Positions 59,883 to 64,000 of a DNA stretch of 64,000 nucleotides are shown here, in pieces. Under the pieces are notes generated by a model that did not search any database, was not told the DNA's origin, and saw only the letters and a list, made by a program, of their open reading frames with translations. Each line of letters starts with the position of its first letter. Position 1 is the first letter of the stretch. A program made the position numbers and the translations under genes. The DNA comes from Archegozetes longisetosus (taxonomy: Eukaryota; Arthropoda; Arachnida; Sarcoptiformes; Trhypochthoniidae), in contig JAEMBT020000004.1 in NCBI GenBank assembly GCA_018873245.2, positions 2,900,573 to 2,964,572 of the forward strand, given 5' to 3'.

Positions 59883-62800
59883 TTATAAAATATTATATCC
59901 TTTAAGTGTTGTGTATAATAAGAGTTTCTGGGTATCAAAAGCCTTCAAGTCTAAATTATCTGAGCCGACAATTTTCAAAGCATTATTGAGTTCTGAATAA
60001 ACCTGTTTCTTTATAAGTGGTCGCAATTCTTGATTGTTCTCAACATCACCTCTAACTTTCATACAAAAACTGCTTAATTCACTTCTCGCTAGTTCTAAAC
60101 TTTCCATTTTTTCTTCAAACATCTTCTTATTTTTCATTTTCTGAACCAAAGCATTCAATTTGGATTTCTCTTCTCCAATACTTTTATCGCTAAGACCTGG
60201 TTTACTAACTATAAAATCTAATTTGATACCTGATGTTTCAGCTTTGTTTGTGATATAAGACATGACACTCATTTGTCCCCTAAGGTCGACATCAAAATGA
60301 AGAAAGTGTTTCTGCCCGTCATGTCGGCTATAGTCAGAGATTGGCAAATTTTCAATCAAATTAGTCGAAACTAGATGATCGTCTTGAAAGATATTTATTT
60401 TTATCGGTAGTTCATAAGAAAAAGGAACACTATATTTTATCTTTTTTTCTTCCGGCAATAGTATGTTTTGAGGGAAAACTTGAGTTCTCTTTCCAGTCAA
60501 ATGCCTCGTTCCGAGAGTATAATAGAAGGGATGAGTCGTTACTTCAAATATTTCAATGAAACCTATTCTATTTAAAAGCATTTCACCATAAATAGTACTG
60601 CCATTTATTATAGGATCAAAACAGTTGGATATCATTGAGGGTATTGGACAAACAAGTTGATTAATCCATGATTTGATAAGAGGAATAAGTTCTGAATTTC
60701 CTGCGATCACACATTCATCGATGTGAACATCTTTAAGTGAAGTAGCTTTAAAAACACTACTAAACAATTCTCTGAACTTAAACATTATTAGGTCAGTGAT
60801 ATCAGACTTGATCTGAAATTTCGGCAATTTTTCTGCAATTGCTCTGCTTTTAAGAATTTTCAGAAATAAATTTTTCTTCTCCTCTTCTGTAGAATTTAAA
60901 TTCTTATGAAACAATACGTTATATGTGATATTCTTGTTAGTTATTTTACAAATTGCAACATCGCACTCATAGTTATTAACAATGACAAACAGAACAGTGT
61001 CAGAGAATCTCTTAAAATATCTTAGTTTTTCGGTAGCATAATTAATGGCAGCGGCACTTATCTCGCTTATGATATCGATATCTTCTAGACCTGCAATTTT
61101 AGCTGCATTTCTAATTGCATTCTTTTGAATTATTGTGCAATTTGATGGAACAGTTAGCACAATATTTGATACTTTATTTCCAATTTGTTTCTCAGCACAT
61201 GATTTTACATCGAGAATCATTAAAGCAAGTAATGATTCAACACTCAAATCAAGGGTTAAATCGTCATAATTGACTGATACAGACATCTTATCTTTGAGAA
61301 AAGTAAACGGATATTCACCTAATTCTCCATTGGATACTTGAGTTCTTTCTCTTCCAAATAAACGTTTTATATCGAAATTTTTGAATGAGTCCAAATTTGG
61401 AAATAGTTCTTCGTAACGATTCTTGGCTTCAGCTCCGAACAAAATTTCATTACCAAACGATATTGAATTAGATCTTAATTTCTCATTGAATTTGTCAACA
61501 ATCATTTCAAATTTGTTATTATGATAAGTGGCAGCTATGACGTATTGATGACCCAGATAAATAGCCATTGAAAGTATTTTAGGTTTATTTATATCGTTAC
61601 GAACTATATATGAGTATTTTTTACTCCAAATAATTTTTCTGATCTCGGATTGATTTTCAAGGAGAACTTTATTTGCTTTCTCGATATCAAAATTTTGCTT
61701 CACAGAATCCATCATTAATATGAATGAATCCATGGCTCTTTTTGCTGAACTGTTATGTAATTGTGTAAATTCAGTGCTATTCAAATAAGTTGTTCCTCTC
61801 ATTCCAGTGTCCATTTCATTGCAATACATTTTCAAGGCATCAATTTTAGCTTTAGCTATAATTTTCATTATCATCACAATATCTTTTGATTCTAGCGAAA
61901 AGTTTTCTTCGATAGCATTCTTACTCTCAGCTATTTCTCTACTCCTCGTTTCAGTTACATTTTTTAGTTTTCCAGTATTCTTGTCATCGTCGCAAGAATT
62001 ACCAGTAGTTCTTTGAGAACAGTTAGATGAGGAACATGGAGGGGTATCAATACTTGCATCATATGTCTGATCAATTATTTCCGTGGTTTCTTGAGAATTT
62101 TTAATCACAGACGAGTCCGTTACTTTGTATTCTGAAACGAACATTTTCGGTTTTATTTCATTCGAAGTAGATTTGGAGGTTTCAAAAATTTTCTGTTTAA
62201 TGGAGTTGTGAGTTCTGTTGAGATGACTGTCCAAATCTAAGTTTTGATCTTTTAACTTGACTTCCATTTCATTGTTGTATTCTATCAAAAGTTTGTCGAC
62301 TAAATCCTTAAAACAGTTTTCTAATGAAATTTTTCGAAATTTTTGATCAATTTCGACATGAGTAACAACCGAATTATGATCTTCGTTTACTTTTTCAGTA
62401 TTGTTATCAAAATGTGATGAATGAGACATAGAATGTAAACTTTCAATCTTTTCATTTCGAGGATTTATCAAAGATATGCTTCTTTGTGCTTCGATCTCTT
62501 GGTGAGAGCTTTGACATGAATCCTTGAGGTCCTCGCGAGATTCTGTCTTTGACTGCCATAAATTATCCACAACTAGATTTTCACCATAAGTTGATTTTTC
62601 TAAATTCTTTCCCAATCTTTCTCTACTGTTTTTCTCATCTTTATTCAGCTTTTGAGCACAACTATCTTTTACTTCGATCATATTTCCTGCTTTCAGTAAA
62701 TTTGAACTATATCCAGGATCATCATCAGTATGACTGACATTATGTTCTTCTAATTCGTTGAACAATTTTTCTATTGATGGTGCTGAGAATTGAGTCAGTT

Positions 62801-62915
62801 CAGGATCTTCAAGTTGTTTCATTGAGTCAATAATCCTCATCTTTTCGTTTTCATGAAATTCTTGTGTCAAATATACAGAGATCATTAAGGAAAATTTTCT
62901 TTCTTTTAAATTCAT
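59883..62915 (-). CDS. Degenerate HSP70 joined to an atlastin-like helical bundle
   Basis: A single open frame of 1,010 residues. Residues 1-195 are a charged, low-complexity linker. Residues about 196-262 duplicate a segment encoded at 63268-63500. Residues about 345-430 look like the three-helix bundle of atlastins. From about 445 to the end is an HSP70: IYLGHQYVIAAT at the first phosphate loop, FDIKRLFGRE, IVLTVPSNC, DIISEISAAAINYA, IDECVIAGNSELIPLI, then a complete substrate-binding region and lid. ATPase residues are altered: the DLGTT Asp is Tyr, and DLGGGTFD is replaced by IVNNYECD. ATP hydrolysis is therefore doubtful. The frame is continuous with upstream coding sequence except for a 7-bp tandem duplication near 62940, so the ATG at 62915 is probably not the original start. 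No KDEL-like tail or signal peptide is visible. Confidence 0.8.
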   Translation of the reverse strand: MNLKERKFSLMISVYLTQEFHENEKMRIIDSMKQLEDPELTQFSAPSIEKLFNELEEHNVSHTDDDPGYSSNLLKAGNMIEVKDSCAQKLNKDEKNSRERLGKNLEKSTYGENLVVDNLWQSKTESREDLKDSCQSSHQEIEAQRSISLINPRNEKIESLHSMSHSSHFDNNTEKVNEDHNSVVTHVEIDQKFRKISLENCFKDLVDKLLIEYNNEMEVKLKDQNLDLDSHLNRTHNSIKQKIFETSKSTSNEIKPKMFVSEYKVTDSSVIKNSQETTEIIDQTYDASIDTPPCSSSNCSQRTTGNSCDDDKNTGKLKNVTETRSREIAESKNAIEENFSLESKDIVMIMKIIAKAKIDALKMYCNEMDTGMRGTTYLNSTEFTQLHNSSAKRAMDSFILMMDSVKQNFDIEKANKVLLENQSEIRKIIWSKKYSYIVRNDINKPKILSMAIYLGHQYVIAATYHNNKFEMIVDKFNEKLRSNSISFGNEILFGAEAKNRYEELFPNLDSFKNFDIKRLFGRERTQVSNGELGEYPFTFLKDKMSVSVNYDDLTLDLSVESLLALMILDVKSCAEKQIGNKVSNIVLTVPSNCTIIQKNAIRNAAKIAGLEDIDIISEISAAAINYATEKLRYFKRFSDTVLFVIVNNYECDVAICKITNKNITYNVLFHKNLNSTEEEKKNLFLKILKSRAIAEKLPKFQIKSDITDLIMFKFRELFSSVFKATSLKDVHIDECVIAGNSELIPLIKSWINQLVCPIPSMISNCFDPIINGSTIYGEMLLNRIGFIEIFEVTTHPFYYTLGTRHLTGKRTQVFPQNILLPEEKKIKYSVPFSYELPIKINIFQDDHLVSTNLIENLPISDYSRHDGQKHFLHFDVDLRGQMSVMSYITNKAETSGIKLDFIVSKPGLSDKSIGEEKSKLNALVQKMKNKKMFEEKMESLELARSELSSFCMKVRGDVENNQELRPLIKKQVYSELNNALKIVGSDNLDLKAFDTQKLLLYTTLKGYNIL
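62118..62352 (-). repeat. Direct repeat, copy 2, inside the fusion gene
   Basis: About 235 bp, highly similar to 63268-63502, 1,150 bp away. Both encode ENCFKDLVDxLLxEYNNEME and the following residues in the reading frame. Confidence 0.85.
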
Positions 62916-62940
62916 AAGCTCTGTAGTGATCCAAAAGTAT

Positions 62941-63928
62941 TTAGTATTTAGTATTTGTTACATTGACTGCATAGTCAAATTTCGTCAGGAATTCTTTTTC
63001 CATATTTCCTTTAGAGAACTCAACAGTTTCTTCTATGAACATTGTCAATACTTTCTTTTTATTTATTTCACAGATATTTGAAAAGTGCTTTTCGTATAAA
63101 AAATTCTTAAAACCAGCTTTAAATGACTCTTTCATATTCGTTTCATAGAGCACGATGATTTTTCTTAAAACTTGCTGGTATTGAATGCGTGCGTCATTCA
63201 ATATAACTTTAACTTTCTCTTCGAAAGATTTAAATTTTTTTTCTAAGTTTTGCTCTAACATGGCATAATATTTTACTTTGTATTCTGCAATGAACTTTTT
63301 TGGTTTTATTCCATTCGAATTAGATTTGAAGGTTTCAAAAATTCTCAGTTTAATGAAATTATGAGTTCTGTTGAGATAACTGCCCAAATCTAAGTTTTGA
63401 TCTTTTAACTTGACTTCCATTTCATTATTGTATTCCATCAAAAGATTATCTACTAAATCTTTAAAACAGTTCTCTATTGAATTTTTTTTCAAACTTTTCA
63501 TTCAATTTCGTAATATAAGTTTCAAACAACTCAATTAATTCATATGCATTTATATATTCACTAGTGCTTGGCTTTCTCTTTTTCTGCATCTCTTCTATAT
63601 TAAAAAGTTTGAAGTCTATCAAGTTTTTGAGATCAAATGAAAACTGCTTGTTTAGTTCAGATAACTTGATAGTATTTGAGTTGATATTAATTTCTGGATT
63701 ACCCAACAAACAACAATTCAAGTCATGATAATTCTGATTCAATTTCATATTTCCAATTAGGTTCTGAATATATTTTGATCCTTCAGTAAAACCAAATCCA
63801 AATTGCTTATTGTGAACATAAGGACTCCAATCACGTATCAAAAACCAAACATCCTTTGAAAATTCAATTGAAGTATCCCTTACTGAAAATCTGGATAGTA
63901 TCTCTTCGAGTGTTGAAGACTCTTGATT
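62941..63928 (-). CDS. Atlastin-like GTPase C-terminal part and helical bundle, partial, frameshifted
   Basis: The exon starts after an AG acceptor at 63930-63929. It reads DVWFLIRDWSPYVHNKQFGF, matching the atlastin G4 region (FLIRDWSYPYE), then NLIGNMKLNQNYHDL and LLGNPEININS, equivalent to the atlastin KQNQHEELQ...FLLPHP region, and ELIELFETYITKL, equivalent to DLVEYFKAYIKIY. At an A8 run (about 63482-63489) the frame changes; the second frame reads IENCFKDLVDNLLMEYNNEM and continues through a helical region (QQVLRKIIVLYETNMKESF, MFIEETVEFSKGNMEKEF) that resembles the atlastin three-helix bundle. It stops at 62941, in a 7-bp tandem repeat. Removing one A and one 7-bp unit would link it to the HSP70 frame. 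The G1-G3 motifs would lie beyond the window. A GT donor at 63994-63993 suggests a 66-bp intron before this exon. No transmembrane hairpin follows, unlike true atlastins. Confidence 0.75.
63268..63502 (-). repeat. Direct repeat, copy 1, inside the fusion gene
   Basis: Partner of 62118-62352. The duplication lies at the junction of the GTPase domain and the helical bundle, and suggests that the bundle region was tandemly duplicated before fusion with the HSP70 part. Confidence 0.85.
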
Positions 63929-64000
63929 CTGTTATAAGAAGGTTTTTTAAAAATTAAAAAATTTTATTCAATAGATAACATAAAATGGTATTACAGGTAG

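Noticed and set aside
1..64000. CRISPR array, bacterial operons or phage
   Set aside because: Spliced genes, eukaryotic transposons and lack of Shine-Dalgarno-linked gene runs rule out a prokaryotic window; the tandem repeats found lack spacer structure.

Overview
The window is a piece of an AT-rich animal nuclear genome, most likely from an arthropod. The evidence is spliced genes with short GT-AG introns, arthropod-type TIL-domain inhibitor genes, Tc1/mariner, hAT, Mutator-like, Helitron and Ty3/gypsy debris, and an internal array of TTAGG/TCAGG, the arthropod telomere pentamers. No bacterial features were seen. Gene models come from splice signals, intron-phase agreement and protein-family patterns read by eye; no transcript or database evidence was available.

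Region by region: (1) 1-2494 holds two internally deleted mariner-type relics. (2) 2495-18088 (minus strand) holds two tandem paralogous genes for large secreted proteins built almost only of TIL cysteine-rich domains (about 15 and 22 copies), with an orphan TIL exon between them and TIL relics upstream at 19.3-19.6 kb. (3) 18.1-40.4 kb is mostly transposon-derived. It includes one intact small gene at 27.6-28.4 kb encoding a secreted protein with two dynein-light-chain-like domains, plus two decayed paralogues, a broken gypsy element, and a near-complete Tc3-like element. (4) 41.5-46.1 kb (plus strand) is a nine-exon gene encoding two caspase domains in one chain: the first has lost its catalytic His and Cys, the second keeps both. 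(5) 46.1-59.6 kb is again mobile-element rich: a hAT transposase gene split by a solo LTR, several MITEs with readable target-site duplications, and a Helitron. (6) 59.9-64.0 kb (minus strand, running off the window) encodes an atlastin-like GTPase C-terminal part and helical bundle followed by a full-length but degenerate HSP70, apparently once one reading frame, now interrupted by two small indels.

The host genes fit no single pathway. Protease inhibition (TIL proteins), apoptosis or innate immunity (caspase/pseudocaspase), a secreted LC8-fold protein and a membrane-GTPase/chaperone chimera are all plausible fast-evolving or defence-type genes, and they lie in a repeat-rich setting. The strongest candidates for undescribed biology are the atlastin-HSP70 fusion, the tandem pseudocaspase-caspase, the secreted double LC8-like protein, and the paired loss of the C4-C10 disulfide in alternate TIL domains.
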